From positions 117,187,849 through 117,251,848 of the forward strand of contig NC_039359.1 of assembly GCF_003573695.1 (NCBI RefSeq): a DNA stretch of 64,000 nucleotides, given 5' to 3'. This document shows positions 12,742 through 24,388 of this stretch, one piece after another (positions within the stretch are counted from its first letter, which is position 1; every line of letters starts with the position of its first letter). The stretch is from Papaver somniferum. Taxonomy: Eukaryota; Streptophyta; Magnoliopsida; Ranunculales; Papaveraceae. Made by a program: the position numbers and the translations under genes. The notes beneath the pieces are model-generated. The model did not search any database. It was not told the origin of the DNA and saw only the letters and a list, made by a program, of their open reading frames with translations.

Positions 12742-13494
12742 AACTTTTTGGGGGTTAAGAAATTTTATTTTTTCTTGGTCAATGACAAAACTCGCCCCCA
12801 AGTGTGGATTATTGATGCTGAGGTGATTGGAAAACTTCCCTTGTTGTTTGCGGGAATCACAATCAAGACGCCCCCAAGTGAGGCTATTGTGACTGGGAGA
12901 TCGACGGGTAAAAGTTGGGAATGAATCTTTGTTGTATGCAAAAAATGAACTGAAGGCTGAACTAGACTGCAACGGAAGCATGATGCTGAAGCGGAGTGGT
13001 GTTGAAAGTGAGTTGTAACTGTTGATGTAAAATGAACTGTGGTAGTTGCGTAGAACTTGACTATTAAGTGTTGTATGGAAAAGATGAGTTATATTTGACG
13101 TCACTCGGCTGGAATCTGTGTGAGCTGTTGTTGTAAACGAAATTTGAATTTGCAGACTATCAGAAATCTCCGACCAAACTAGGTAGTAGTAGCTGTTGGT
13201 ATTAAGTTGTTGTCAATTACGGAATGAGTCGAGGTAGTTGCGAGCGAAAGGGTGTGACCCTTTAGTAGTTGAGATGGTAACAGACTTTGTGCGTTGTTGG
13301 ACCTCCAATGTTCTTGGTTGTGCTACTGGATGTGACATCGATCTTTATATGTCTTCAATAGTTATATGAATCAGGATAGCAACAACGATGTCGACTAGTT
13401 CACAATAGTTGATGCGGAATTGGATTGCAGTGATTGAGGTAAACTGGACTTCGAAGGCCACGGAAAAACTGTCCTCTGTAGTAACGAGCAAAAC

Positions 13495-14165
13495 TGGGTA
13501 GTAACAACATTGAGCAAAGCTGGTCTGCAGTAGCTGCGATCAGCTGGACTGCAGGAGCTGCGAACATAACTGGACTGCAGCAGCTTCGATCAGTTGGACT
13601 GCAGCAGCAACGAGTAAAGCTGGACTGCAGCAGCTGCAATTTGATGGACTGCAGGAGTTGCGAACAGAGCTGGACTGCAGCAGCTTCGATCAGCTGGACT
13701 GCAGCAGCAACGGGCGAAGCTCGACTGCAGCAGCTGCGATCAGCTGGACTGCAGGAGTTGCGAACAGAGCTGGACAGCAGCAGCTTTGATCAGCTGGACT
13801 GCAGCAGCAACGGGCGAAGCTGGACTGCAGCAGCTGCGATCAGCTGGACTGCAGGAGCTGCGAACATAGCTGGACTGCAGCAACTTCGATCAGCTAAACT
13901 ACATAAGCGACAAGCAAAGTTACACTGCAACAGCTGCGATCAGCTGGACTGAAGGAGCTGCGAACATAGATGGACTGCAGTAGCTTCGATCAGCTAAACT
14001 ACAGCAGCGACGAGCAAAGTTGCACTGCAGCAGCTGCGATCAGCTGGACTGCAAGAGCTACGAACATAGCTGGACTGCAGTAGCTTCGATCAGCTGAACT
14101 GCAACGGCAACGAACAGAGCTGGACTGCAGCATCTTCGATCAGCTGGACTGCAGCAGCACCGATC
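13495..14165. repeat. minisatellite with exact 100 bp higher-order period
   Basis: Basic 24 and 26 bp units start GCTGGACTGCAGCAGC and differ in their ends (TTCGATCA, AACGGGCGAA, TGCGATCA, TGCGAACATA). The marker GCTGCGAT (or GCTGCAAT) falls at 13533, 13633, 13733, 13833, 13933 and 14033, an exact 100 bp spacing of four-unit blocks. The array contains dense PstI (CTGCAG) and CAGCTG palindromes and is non-coding. Confidence 0.85.
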
Positions 14166-14879
14166 ATTATTGGATTGCAGTAGCTTCAATCATCTAGACT
14201 GCAACAATTGCTGAGGAACTGGATTAGAACAGTTCGATAAACCTGAGTGTAACAGTTACAAATAAAACAAGACTGCATCAGTTGCGTCCAACTGAGTATA
14301 GAATTGATGAGCAAACTGGACTACATCAGTCGCGTCCAACTGAGTGCAGCAGTTGCTTAGGAACTGTATTACAACAGTTTGATCAACTTAGCTGTAGCAG
14401 TTTAATATTTCTGATTGCAATAATTGCGTCAAAATATTAGGGTGTACAACCTTGTTGCGTCTTGTTCGCGCATTAAATGATGTTGAAAGATTTTCTGCTA
14501 TCTGGAATTCGCGCAGGGGGGCAATCCTACTATTCCAGATTCGCACAGAATTGAGATGTGTGCATCTTCACATGCCTTGGCACATGATAACGCTCGCCAC
14601 ATTGCAGGTGTCCCAGTGAACAAAAGTATGTATTATTATATAAATTGACGCAAAAATATGTAACTTGTATACGTACCATATTAAAAGTGTTATTGCGACT
14701 TCGTTTATGAGGTGATTAGGATGACTACTGGCTATGTTGATATTTTCCAGCAACGATGACTAGTGTTGCTGCCTTAGCGTCTCAGCTTGACTCGACAACT
14801 AGATCTGTCTGCGGGACTGGAAAGCACCAGTTGAATCAAAACTGGCTTGAAGATAGTTTCCATGGAACTACAGAAGTTC

Positions 14880-15170
14880 GATTATATTGGACTGAAGCAG
14901 TTGTGAGGAAAACTGTACTGAAACAGTCTTGAGGAAAACCCGACTACAGCAGTTCGGTCACTGGACTGTAGTAATTATACGAAAAAGGACTGCGGCAGTT
15001 CGATCAACTGGACTGCAGCATTTGCTGAGGAACTGGACTACAACAGATCGATGAACTGGATTGTAGTAATTATGCGAAAATGGAATGCAGCAGTTCGATC
15101 AACTGGACTGCAGTATTTGCTGCGGAACTGGACTACAGCAGCTCGATCAACTAAACTGTAGTAGTTATGA
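14880..15170. repeat. diverged continuation of the GGACTGCAG minisatellite
   Basis: Units such as GATCAACTGGACTGCAG and GAGGAACTGGACTACA recur here with looser spacing than in the main array. Between the arrays (14200-14870) more worn units are mixed with unique sequence. Confidence 0.6.
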
Positions 15171-15539
15171 TCATCACCGAACATAAGCGTCTCGATATTT
15201 GAAAATCTACACAGCAAGCAAAAACTTTTCATGTTGTGGACTTAAATCGACACAACATCAATCTTTGAGGATTTCGTTATGGCTTCATATGGTGATTTAA
15301 AATGCGCCCCTTTTCGATGTCGCCGTTCCAATCTCAAAAAATAATTTATCTCTCATCGTTGAAATTTCCACCCTCATGATGTTGGAAATTGATATGTGAT
15401 CGCAACGAGCCGAAAATTGCTCCATTCGGACGTACGATGAAGAAGTTATCGAACAAACAAATTTCCATGTGGAGTAAGCCGGGTGAACAAACAAACAAAT
15501 TTCAGTAGTGGTGCAACTTCTACTGAAATGGCGGAAATT

Positions 15540-16100
15540 TTATTATGTGGCAACTTGTATGGAAAGAAGTAAGATGACGCGTCACCGGTTTATGCGCGGT
15601 ATTAACATGTTGATGATGTGAACCATTTTTTCAATAATTTTGCTCGGTTAGCGCCTTGTTCCGAAAATGTCGATGATGTGATTGCTTCAAAAATATTCTT
15701 ATCCGAATGTAAAAATTTTACCTTCATGATGTAGGATATCGAAATGCGATCGCAACGAGCCAAAAATCATCAAATTCGGACGTCGTATGAATGAGATATC
15801 AAAGAAACAAGATTGATGACCAAGCCCAAGACAAATAATCCACTTAAGCCCACAATGGGGCATGTAAATCCGACAGCCAAATGAAAGTGGGCTGAAATAT
15901 CAGTGAGCCACGACTCGACTCGGCCAGAGTCAGCGAGCCGACTCAGTCTAACCCGTTGGGCGTAAATATCCGTCAGCTCACACGAACGGGGTGTAAATAT
16001 ACCATGGAGCATGGGAGTAACTTGCGTCACGATGTATCGACTCAGGGACATCGAACTATGTTGTGCCGCGATACACTGGAGAGAAATCAACTGCCCGGCC
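15540..16100. other. outer-element interior, unassigned
   Basis: No coding frame is supported. A pair of related segments (15360-15425 and 15718-15785), each holding CATGATGT.GG and CGCAACGAGCC, suggests an old internal duplication. GC content rises from about 15830. Confidence 0.4.
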
Positions 16101-16109
16101 AGAAAATTG

Positions 16110-16580
16110 CCATCGGCAAGGCGCTGACGTGGCAGACATGTGCTGACGTGGCAGTCACTGGTTGGGCATGGCACTGACGTGGCTGAATGATGTGGCGTCC
16201 AAGTGATGACATGGCGGTCAGTTGCTGATGTGGCACAATGGCGTGTCTTTTAGGTCGTCGTGGCCGGCTGACGTACCGTTTTCAGCTGACGTGTCAGCCT
16301 CAGGTTGGTTCACCTTGCTGATGTGGCGAGCTGCCACGTCATCACTTTGCTGACTGTCACGCTGACGTGGCGTGCTGACTGGACCCCCTTGCTGCCGTGG
16401 ACGTTTTTGCTAACTGGGCGAACTGATGACGTAACATACTAATGACGTGGCACCCTCTGGTTAGTGCACATAGCTGACGTGGCAATGATGACAAAGCACG
16501 TTCGCTGATGTGGTGCTGCTGAGGTGGCGGGCAGTGCTGATGTGGAAGTTGCTGAGGTGGCTGACAGTGCTGACTGGGCA
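16110..16580. repeat. GCTGACGTGGC short-repeat cluster
   Basis: The core GCTGACGTGGC or GCTGATGTGGC recurs more than fifteen times at irregular 12-45 bp spacing. TGACGTGG itself appears at about 16123, 16143, 16174, 16364, 16444 and 16474, and inverted at 16332. It is non-coding and is interrupted at its right end by the nested Ty3 element. Confidence 0.7.
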
Positions 16581-16582
16581 GG

Positions 16583-17054
16583 TGTAGTTGCAGGAAATCC
16601 TACACTACACTCCTCGTATGATTTCATTATTACTCAACTCATTTTTAGATTTACACTCTTAATTTTTATTGATCAATCTTTGAATATTCTTCCAAGAAAA
16701 GATAAAGGAATCAAGAATGACCTCTGCTCTAGACTTTCTCTCTCCTATTTACTTGTTTCTTACTCAAAAAAAAGATCTCTCTTTCCTTTACAACTGAACG
16801 ACTATTTATAGGGAAATACATAGTGGATGACAGCTAATCTGTCCTTTATTTTCGGAAATGACTTGCGATATTCTCGCAACCTTACAAATCTCAATCTCGC
16901 AAACTCTCTAATTTTCGCAGGACCATCACATCTTTCTCATGATTTTAACTGACGTCGTTTATTATCTCATTTCTGAAATTATTATGCGACGCTATTGTGT
17001 TGTGTTGTTGATAATTTCGCTAAGATATTATTGTTGCGAGATTCTGATCCTACA
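16583..17054 (-). repeat. 3' LTR of nested Tat element
   Basis: It begins TGTAGTTGCAGGAAATCC and ends GATTCTGATCCTACA, 472 bp long. About a dozen substitutions and one small indel separate it from 25199-25665. The minus-strand purine tract GAGAAGAGGCAAGA abuts it at 17055-17068. Confidence 0.92.
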
Positions 17055-17457
17055 TCTTGCCTCTTCTCATATCTTTTCTGCGAAGTAGAGAATGATGTGA
17101 GAAATGCCGCAGCTGTTCCTCTCTTCATATTCTGCATTTATCACATGTATTCTTTCTTTCATCTGTTTCTTGACACGTCTTTTGTAACCGTTGCTTTTTA
17201 ACCGCTTATATCTTTCCGTATTAATCGTGTTTATTTTCTCGAGGAAAAATTCCCTCTATATATATTCTTTCTCACTCTCTTTTTCTCTCTTTTTATTTTC
17301 TCTGCAACTTCATCGTTCTTCTGCAAATTCCGTTATTGCAACTTTTCTTCTTTCTTCTTCAATCTTTTTAAGTTCTTCTTCATCTTCATACTATTTCTTC
17401 TGCAGATCTTCATCGTTCGTAATTTTCTTCGAAATAATCTTCCTACTACTGTTTTCC

Positions 17458-19531
17458 ATGGATTCATCAAGGTTAGTTTTCTTTTTTCTTCTTTATGGGT
17501 TTTGCTGAAATTGATCTTGTTTATTGCCTTATTATATTTTGTTTATGTGATTCCCATACTCTTGTTATTTCAGCAAAAGCGCCTCCAACACTAAATTTAC
17601 AGTTCAAAACCCTAATATTCCCAAACCGCAGCATAAGGTTGTTGCGCATAAAAGAAAGTCTGCGAATGAGAAGGTAGTAAGAAACACTATCCTTTTCTAA
17701 TAACAATATTGTTGCCTCTGTTTCTTATCTGGATTGTAATTCGCAGGGTGATAAGGATGTCAGTAAACCTATCAAGAAATCTCGCCACCTTAAAACTGTT
17801 CCAACTTCCGTTCTATTCCACTTACTCATCTCTTCTAAATCTCCTGCGACATCTTCGCAAGATAAACCTTTATCTCCAATTCGCGAAAAAGCTGCCTCAG
17901 ACTTCATTTCTTCAGCTGACCTTTCAATGATTGAAACCCCCTTGTTGATCCTTTGTGAATGAAACCTTCTCTTCCTATTGAGAATGTTTCTCAACCTTCT
18001 ATCACTGCCAGTTCTCTACCTCTCTTCCTCTTTCGAAAGAAACCGTGGAAGGAATAGATATTGCTTTCAAAGTTTTATCTGAAGTCTGGATGATGGCAAG
18101 AAGTCTTCATTGATCCTATCAAGTCTAATGTTTGCGAAATTCTGAGCAAGCATTTAGGTTCTGACAGAGCTGCTTCGCAGACAGCTTTGGAAAAAGAATG
18201 TAATGCTCTTCGTCTCGAAAATCAAAAGCTTCAGAATGTTTTGTTGGATCGTGACAATCTTCGCAAGAATGATGAATTGAGAGGTATGATTTTCTTATCT
18301 GTGTCTTAATTTGCCTTTTAATGGTTTTATCCTTCCCATATTTAATTATCCTTGAAATCCCTCTTTCGCATGTTAAGCTTAAACCAGAAACGAATAATGG
18401 AGAGATATCAATTTGAATCTGCTGTTGAAGAAGCCCGTGTTGATAAAGAAATTTGATGGATCAATATAACCAATTAGATAACCTCTATTCATATTCTCTT
18501 GATCATATAAATAATCTTACCAATGAAAATACCCAATTAGTTCAAGACAAGATTTATTAAGTAATGAAGTATCTCGCTCCTTTCTTATTCTTTAACTAAA
18601 GCTAATTTAGGGATGGAAACTTTATCAGATGAGAATAAAACCTTATCTCAAGAGAAGCGAACTTATTTAAACAAGATGGCGATATCTTCGCAACAACTTA
18701 GCATTCTTCAAAGTATGTGATGACCAAGAGCAATCTCTTCGCTCTTTGAGAAATGAACTTAAAGAAGTAACAGAGTCATCTATCGCTGAAAGAGATACAC
18801 TCATTCAAGGTAGAATAGCTTTAAGTGTAAAGGCGAATCACTTAAAGAACAATATTCCAAATTAGAAGAATCTTATTCTTCTCTTGCGAAGAAAAATGCC
18901 TTTCTTATTTCTAAAGAGAAAAATCTTCAGTCTCGACTTAAAGGTTTAGTTGGAGATAAATTTGATGACGCAATGGACCGTTGGGAGAATAGTTGTGTCC
19001 TTGATTCAACACCTTATTTCGCAAAAGGAAGGTAGTCATAATAGTTTGACTGCCTTAATTATTTTTCTTTGTCATATCTTTCTGATTCTTCATCTTAATG
19101 AAATTTTGTATTCTCTTTCGCAGAGTCTGAGAAGAATCTTCATTCCTCCATTTCTGTTTTGGAGGCTAAATATGCCAAAATTCGCAAAGAAAATGCATTG
19201 CTCGTCTCTGCTTACTGGTTCTCGCGACCGAGCAGAAAGAAGACTTGATTATCTTGCTTATTTTAAGGATATTCAAGATAGGAATCATCAGAGAGCACTT
19301 CTTCGTCAAGTTCATCTCCGGGCTGAAGTCCTTGTAAATGATATTATTGTCCAATCTCTTCCTCCTACATCAATTGAACCTTTGGAAGTAGATGATGATG
19401 AAGTTCCTCGTCCTGCTGATAGTGATTATGATTACGAAAGCGGTGCAGAGGATAATTTCTTGGAAGATGAAGAAATTCCTTCTAAGAAGCATCTGCTGGT
19501 GTTAATCAAAATGAGAAAGAAATCTCTCTGA
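17458..19531 (+). pseudogene. spliced coiled-coil gene antisense to the Tat element, decayed
   Basis: On the strand opposite pol, between integrase and the 3' LTR, a eukaryotic gene structure is visible. Exon 1 is 17458-17471 (ATG GAT TCA TCA AG), exon 2 17574-17673 (SKSASNTKFTVQNPNIPKPQ...) and exon 3 starts at 17747 (GDKDVSKPIKKSRHLKTVPT...), with GTTAGT and GTAGTA donors and TTTCAG and TCGCAG acceptors. Further exon-like pieces encode coiled-coil sequence (ALEKECNALRLENQKLQNVL near 18185-18245; LKNNIPN/KYSKLEESYSSL near 18845-18880) and an acidic C terminus (VDDDEVPRPADSDYDYESGA near 19390-19450). Stops and frameshifts break it, for example near 17955. Tat elements are known to carry antisense ORFs here. 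The function is unknown. Confidence 0.6.
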
Positions 19532-19679
19532 AGAAGTAATTGCTGGCGATAATCAAGTGCTAGTCAAGGCGAAGATCAGAAGAAATGAAGGAGAGGCTTG
19601 CGATGAGAATATTGGCGAAGAATTTCTGTTATCTCCTGCTACTGAATTAATACTGAAGCTTGAGCTTCTTATCTAGTTT

Positions 19680-20915
19680 TGTCTTCTTGAACTGTCTTAT
19701 TTTATCACTTTTGCGAGTTACATTTTCAACCAACTTTGGAATCAACTTTTCCTTTTAGTATTTTGTGTGATGAGAAAGATAATGCTTCTTGTTATTGATT
19801 CCCATACTTGCCTCTCATTATCTTTCTTGCAAAAATAATCTGTTACGAATACTTATAAATATTTTGTTTTATCATGTGGTCTTATTTTGCCTTCCTAATT
19901 AAAGGTCTTATTATGCCACCTCTTGTCATTGCGACAAAATCGCAGGACGTCCTTGCACTTTCATGCAAAAACCCATTGATCTTGCCTTAACTTTTCTTTT
20001 GTATTATGGCCTCTTCAGGAATGTTGCGACAATATGACAGGCCTAAATATTCTTGCGAAAATAAAGCCCCATGACATTGCGTCTTGCGACGAAATCGCAG
20101 GACGTCTTCGCACTTTCATGCGAAAACCCATTGATCTCGTCTTATCTTTTTCTTTTGTATTATTGCCTCTTCAGGATTGTTGCACAAATATGACAAGCCT
20201 TAATACCTTGCGAATAAAAAGCCTCATGACATTTGCGTCTTAAGACACTTATCAGCTCCCTAATGGAGGGTGCCGCCCTTATCTCCCCCTGGTTGCCCCT
20301 TCAAGGAGGCGTACTTCTACCATACAAGGTTAGCTCCTCCCATCCAGTCTTAAAACAACCAGTTGTTTTCGCAGCCTCTTATCCCTTTTACCTATAGGGC
20401 TTATGGTTACGAGACTGCACCCTAAGTGGGGTTTTCTTCGGGCCGAGTGCAGTATAAGCCAAGACTTGTCAAGAATGGCAAGGTACGCTTCAAACGTCCC
20501 TGGCACTCTTGACTCAACCGTGTACCTCGGCGCCTTGATCAGATCTGCACTCCTTGGGAGAGTCCTTATTACCTTAGTCGCCCAACCCAAGTCATATGCT
20601 TAAGCTGAGAATCCAAGGTGCCTCTCCTGGATGGGCTTTATTGACCCCAAATCTCCATGACTCAGGTTCCGGTGGCGGTGTAGCCTTTCCCTGAGCCATG
20701 CAACAGGTACCCCCTAATATGACGTACTTTACGTCTTACATTTGCCTCTTGCGAAATTTTATTCGCGAACTAGGGTGTACCCCATAAAGGTTCGCCCCTT
20801 TCTTTTATGTCATTGTTCTGTGATTATCTCTGCGAAAGTTTCGCACATCATGATCTTGTTTTGATATGAGTATTCTTGCAATTATTCTTTCAGAATCCAT
20901 AACTTCTCAAAGCTT
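19680..20915. other. non-coding 3' region of Tat element with 155 bp tandem duplication
   Basis: Two copies of a ~155 bp unit (core AAATCGCAGGACGTC(C/T)T(T/C)GCACTTTCATGC) lie at about 19930-20085 and 20086-20240. A GC-richer block follows (20240-20710), including CTAATGGAGGGTGCCGCCC and CACCCTAAGTGGGGTTTTCT. It has no coding character on either strand. Its position would suit a promoter/UTR region of the element, but that is inference. Confidence 0.5.
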
Positions 20916-20916
20916 C

Positions 20917-21983
20917 TTACGGATAATATCTTTTTAAGTACAACATGTTCCATGGTCTGTCTAGTCTATGACCAACATCTCTACCTTCTAGATCCATTAA
21001 TCTATAAGCTCCTGTTCCGACTATCTCCTTAATGATGTAAGGTCCATCCCATTTTTTCGCTAATTTTCCACCATTTTCTCGCTGATATATTGGTGTCTCT
21101 CGCAGAACTAAATCTCCTGGTTGAAATTCGCGTATTTTGACACGTTTATTATATTCTCGGGCTAATCTTCGCTGATAATTCTCCATATGTTGTAAAGATT
21201 TTTCTCTTCTTTCTTCTAATTCATCAAGTTTATTTAAGATCAAACCAGCACTAAGATTTTTCTCCCAAGATTCTCTTTTTGTTGTCGGAATAACAACTTC
21301 TGTTGGTAACACCGCTTCAACTCCGTATGTTAAACAAAAAGGTGACATTCCAGTGCTTCTCTTCTAGTTGTATTATAAGCCCATACTGCATTATGTACTT
21401 GTTCGCACCATGCTCTGTGATGTCCTTCCAATTTCTTCTTTAATATATCTGCAATTGTTTTGTTTGTTGCTTCTACCTGCCCATTAGCTTGTGGATATAA
21501 AGGAGTAGACTTTCCACATTTTATCTTGAATGCATTAAGTAGCATTTCTATATTATGTCCTTCAAACTGTTCCATTATCAGATACCAACTGCGCAGGAAT
21601 TCCAAATCTGCAAATGATATTTTCGAATATGAATGTAAAGATATCTTTGTCGCGAATATGCTGTACTGCTTTCACTTCTGTCCATTTTGTGAAATAATTT
21701 GTTGCGACTATTAAATATCTTCTTTGTCCAGAACCTGGTAAGAATGGCCCCACAATATCTAAGCCCCACTTTCCAAAAGGCCACACACTGATTGAAGATG
21801 ATAACGGTGCTTCAGGTGCATGTATTTTCTTTCCATGCCGCTGACAATCTTCGCAGCGCCTTGATATTTTTTTTGCATCTTCGTGCATGTATGACCAGTA
21901 ATACCTTTCATTTTTCCTCTATGTGCCAAAGATCTTCCCCCACTATGATTGCCAGCATCCCCACTATGTAATATTTTTAGCAC
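20917..21983 (-). pseudogene. Ty3 integrase, broken by frameshifts
   Basis: Pieces in three frames give a complete integrase order. A zinc-binding region comes first (GNHSGGRSLAHR then CEDCQRHGKK). The catalytic core has its first Asp in WGLDIVGPF, its second in LVSDNGT and the Glu in QANGQVEATNK. A C-terminal domain (GDLVLR......KLAKKWDGPY) follows, ending at 20917. Frame changes occur near 21890, 21570 and 21350. Integrase would insert cDNA into chromosomes with 5 bp target duplications, matching the GCAGG duplication around the element. In its present form it cannot be translated as one protein. Confidence 0.85.
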
Positions 21984-21995
21984 TTTTTCTCCTTC

Positions 21996-22658
21996 CTATC
22001 GTGTCAAACATCTGAGTGAAGGTCCATTAAAGGATTTTCGGTATAGAAGCCCATCTATTAACTCATAATTCGTTGCGCGGCTTTTTAACTTGTTTTTTTC
22101 CGATCTATTTCTTGGTGTTTCTCCTTTCTCCAAATATGCATGAAGTTTCATTCTCCATTCTGCGATATTGTTCGTTTGTTCTTCTTCTTCATTGTTTATT
22201 ATCATCACGTCCACTTTCTCTTCTTCATTATTGATTGATGGTGACAGAAGTGTTTGTATTTTTATGCATCTCGCAGTTGGATCTGTCATCATGCTTGAGA
22301 TGAAAGCAAAAGCGTCTGCGAGTCTGTGATCTTTCCTTGAAATGTGCCTCCATTTTATTTTTGGGATTTTCGCTGATAATTCTTCAACGAGCTTCTTGTA
22401 CTTCTTTAAAGATGGTTCATTTGTAGTATACTCTCCCTTTATTTGGCGAATAACTAGCTGCGAATCACTAGTGATCCTGGCATTTTCTAGTTTCATTTCT
22501 ATTGTGAATTTTAAGGCATGTATCACAGCTTCATATTCCATTTCATTATTAGTGGATGCGAATTCCAATCTGAATGAAAAATCCATCTTTATTCCTTCTG
22601 GCGAAATTAAAACAATTCCAACTCCATTTCCTTCTCCATTTGATGATACATCTACCAA
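21996..22658 (-). pseudogene. second (archaeal-type) RNase H of the Tat element
   Basis: Starting in the block ILVDVSSNGEGNGVGIVLIS, the translation shows the additional RNase H of Tat elements. Features are the SSNGEG...G..L.SPEG strand, NNEMEYEAVIHALK around residues 37-50 (catalytic E), and ITSDSQLV around 63-70 (catalytic D). A linker then runs toward the integrase. It lies directly downstream of the RT/RNase H frame but in a different frame. A stop at 21996-21998 cuts it before the integrase zinc-binding region. The domain order supports assignment to Tat rather than to chromoviruses. Confidence 0.85.
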
Positions 22659-22681
22659 TATCTCCCATCTATTTGGTTCTG

Positions 22682-24376
22682 TTAATAAATCTTTTGGTCT
22701 CCGTGTTCTTCTTTTATATCCATCATTTCTTCTACCGCTTCATCTTCTTCTAAAGGAAATTCTGCCAAGAAATCTGCAACAACTTGTGATTTTGGGGAAG
22801 ACAAAATTTCATATTTAATATCAAAGTGACCTACTTGTGCATTCCATCTCTCCACTCTTCCTGACCTTTTAGAATTCTTCATCACTGATTCAATTGGTAC
22901 TTTTGTTAATACATTTATCTTATGCGCTTGAAAATATATGCGGAGCTTAAATGATGCATAAACTAATGCTAAGATTAACTTCTCAATCTTTGAGTAATTC
23001 TTCTCGGCAGTATTAAAAGTTTTGCTAATGTAATAAATGGGTTTCTCCACTCCTGCGTCTGTTCGCAATAACACAACACTTAATGCATGCGACGTCGTCG
23101 CAAGATAGATCAATAATTCTTCTCCTGGTTCTGCCTTTTGTAAAATAGTTGTATTCATAAGATGTTCTTTAATCCCTTGAAAAGATTTTTCACATTCATC
23201 AGTCCATTTAAATTTCGCACCCTTCTTGAGTATATCGAAAAAATATTTGCATTTGTCTGATGATCGCGAAATGAATCTCCCCAGCGAAGCTAGAAGTCCA
23301 TTCAACTTCTGTACATCTTTTATTGTTGCTGGTGTTGGCATGTCACGAACTGCTTGCACTTTTTCTGGATCAACCTGTATTCCTTCCTTTGATACAATGT
23401 AGCCCAAAAATTTTCCCGATGCAACCCCAATAGTACACTTCTCAGGATTCAATTTATTGTTATACTGCCGCATTTGCTCAAAAATCTCCCTCAGGTCTTG
23501 TACATGGTCTTTAGCTTCTTTACTCTTTACTAACATGTCATCCACGTAAACTTCTAATGTTTTGCGTATCCATTTTGCGAGCACCTTCTCTACCATTATT
23601 TGGTATGTCGCCCCCGCATTTCGCAAACCAAATGGCATTTTCGTGTAACAATATAAACCTCTAGGGGCAAAGAAAGCAGTATGTTCTTGATCTTCTTCAG
23701 CGAGAGGGATTTGGTTATACCCTTTGTACCCATCTAAAGACGATACTCTATCGTTTCCCGCTTCGGATTCCACCATTTGAGGAATATCTAGTAATGGAAA
23801 ACTATCTTTGGGGAAAGCTTTGTTTAAATCAGTGAAATATATGAAAATCCTGATTCCTTTGTTTTTCTTTGGGACAATGACCATATTCGATATCCATTCT
23901 GGGTATTTAGCTTCTCTTATGATTCCCGCATCAAGCATTTTCTGTAGTTCTTCTTCTATATGGGAATGGTAAGTTGTTGCAATTTTTCTTATTCTCTGTT
24001 TAAATAGTCTCACATTTTTGTTAATCTCCAACTTGTGGCATGCAATTGATGGATCTATTCCCGGTATCTCATCCATGCTTCCTGCGAAAACATCTTTATA
24101 TTCTCGTAACAGGTTAACAGTTCTTTCTTCTTCTTCCACATCCATTTTGGTTCCAATTATCAATATTAGAGGTTCTTCTATAGTCCCAACGTTTATTTCT
24201 TTTGTTGGTTCTGCGGCAATGTAACTGGGTTTAGGTTCTCCCATTGGTGTTGGTTCTTTTATTGTTTTCACAGGTCCTTCTCCTTCTTCCGAAATTTCGC
24301 TGGGTATTCCTTTGCCTTCTTTTGCCCTTATCATATATACTTTAAATTCTTCTTCTTTCTTTGCTTCCTTTGCCAA
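22682..24376 (-). pseudogene. Ty3 reverse transcriptase and RNase H
   Basis: This open stretch of about 564 codons has no natural start; its first codon is TTG and it is in frame with the protease upstream. The RT domain spans about residues 100-300, with the palm motif YVDDMLVKS at 277-285 and MPFGLRNAGATYQ around 247-259. The first RNase H follows (about 400-540), with the block EKPIYYISKTFNTAEKNYSK. The enzyme copies the element RNA into cDNA in the cytoplasmic particle. The frame ends at 22682-22684, and the following domain continues in another frame, marking a frameshift between about 22685 and 22720. RT and lineage identity are clear. Confidence 0.9.
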
Positions 24377-24388
24377 CTTTCTGTGAAA

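Noticed and set aside
12733..13104. 123-codon minus-strand frame next to the left LTR of the outer element
   Set aside because: It has no domain resemblance and a composition like its non-coding surroundings, and it overlaps the PPT side, where no gene is expected.
13641..13952. 103-codon open frame rich in Ala/Ser/Gln
   Set aside because: It is the translation of the 24/26 bp GGACTGCAG minisatellite; repeats without stops give open frames on several strands.
20330..20603. Overlapping open frames in the GC-rich block of the Tat element
   Set aside because: Both strands are open because of composition. Neither shows domain motifs, and the block lies in the non-coding 3' region of the element.
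22342..22818. 158-codon plus-strand frame
   Set aside because: It is antisense to the second RNase H, whose motifs are unmistakable on the minus strand.
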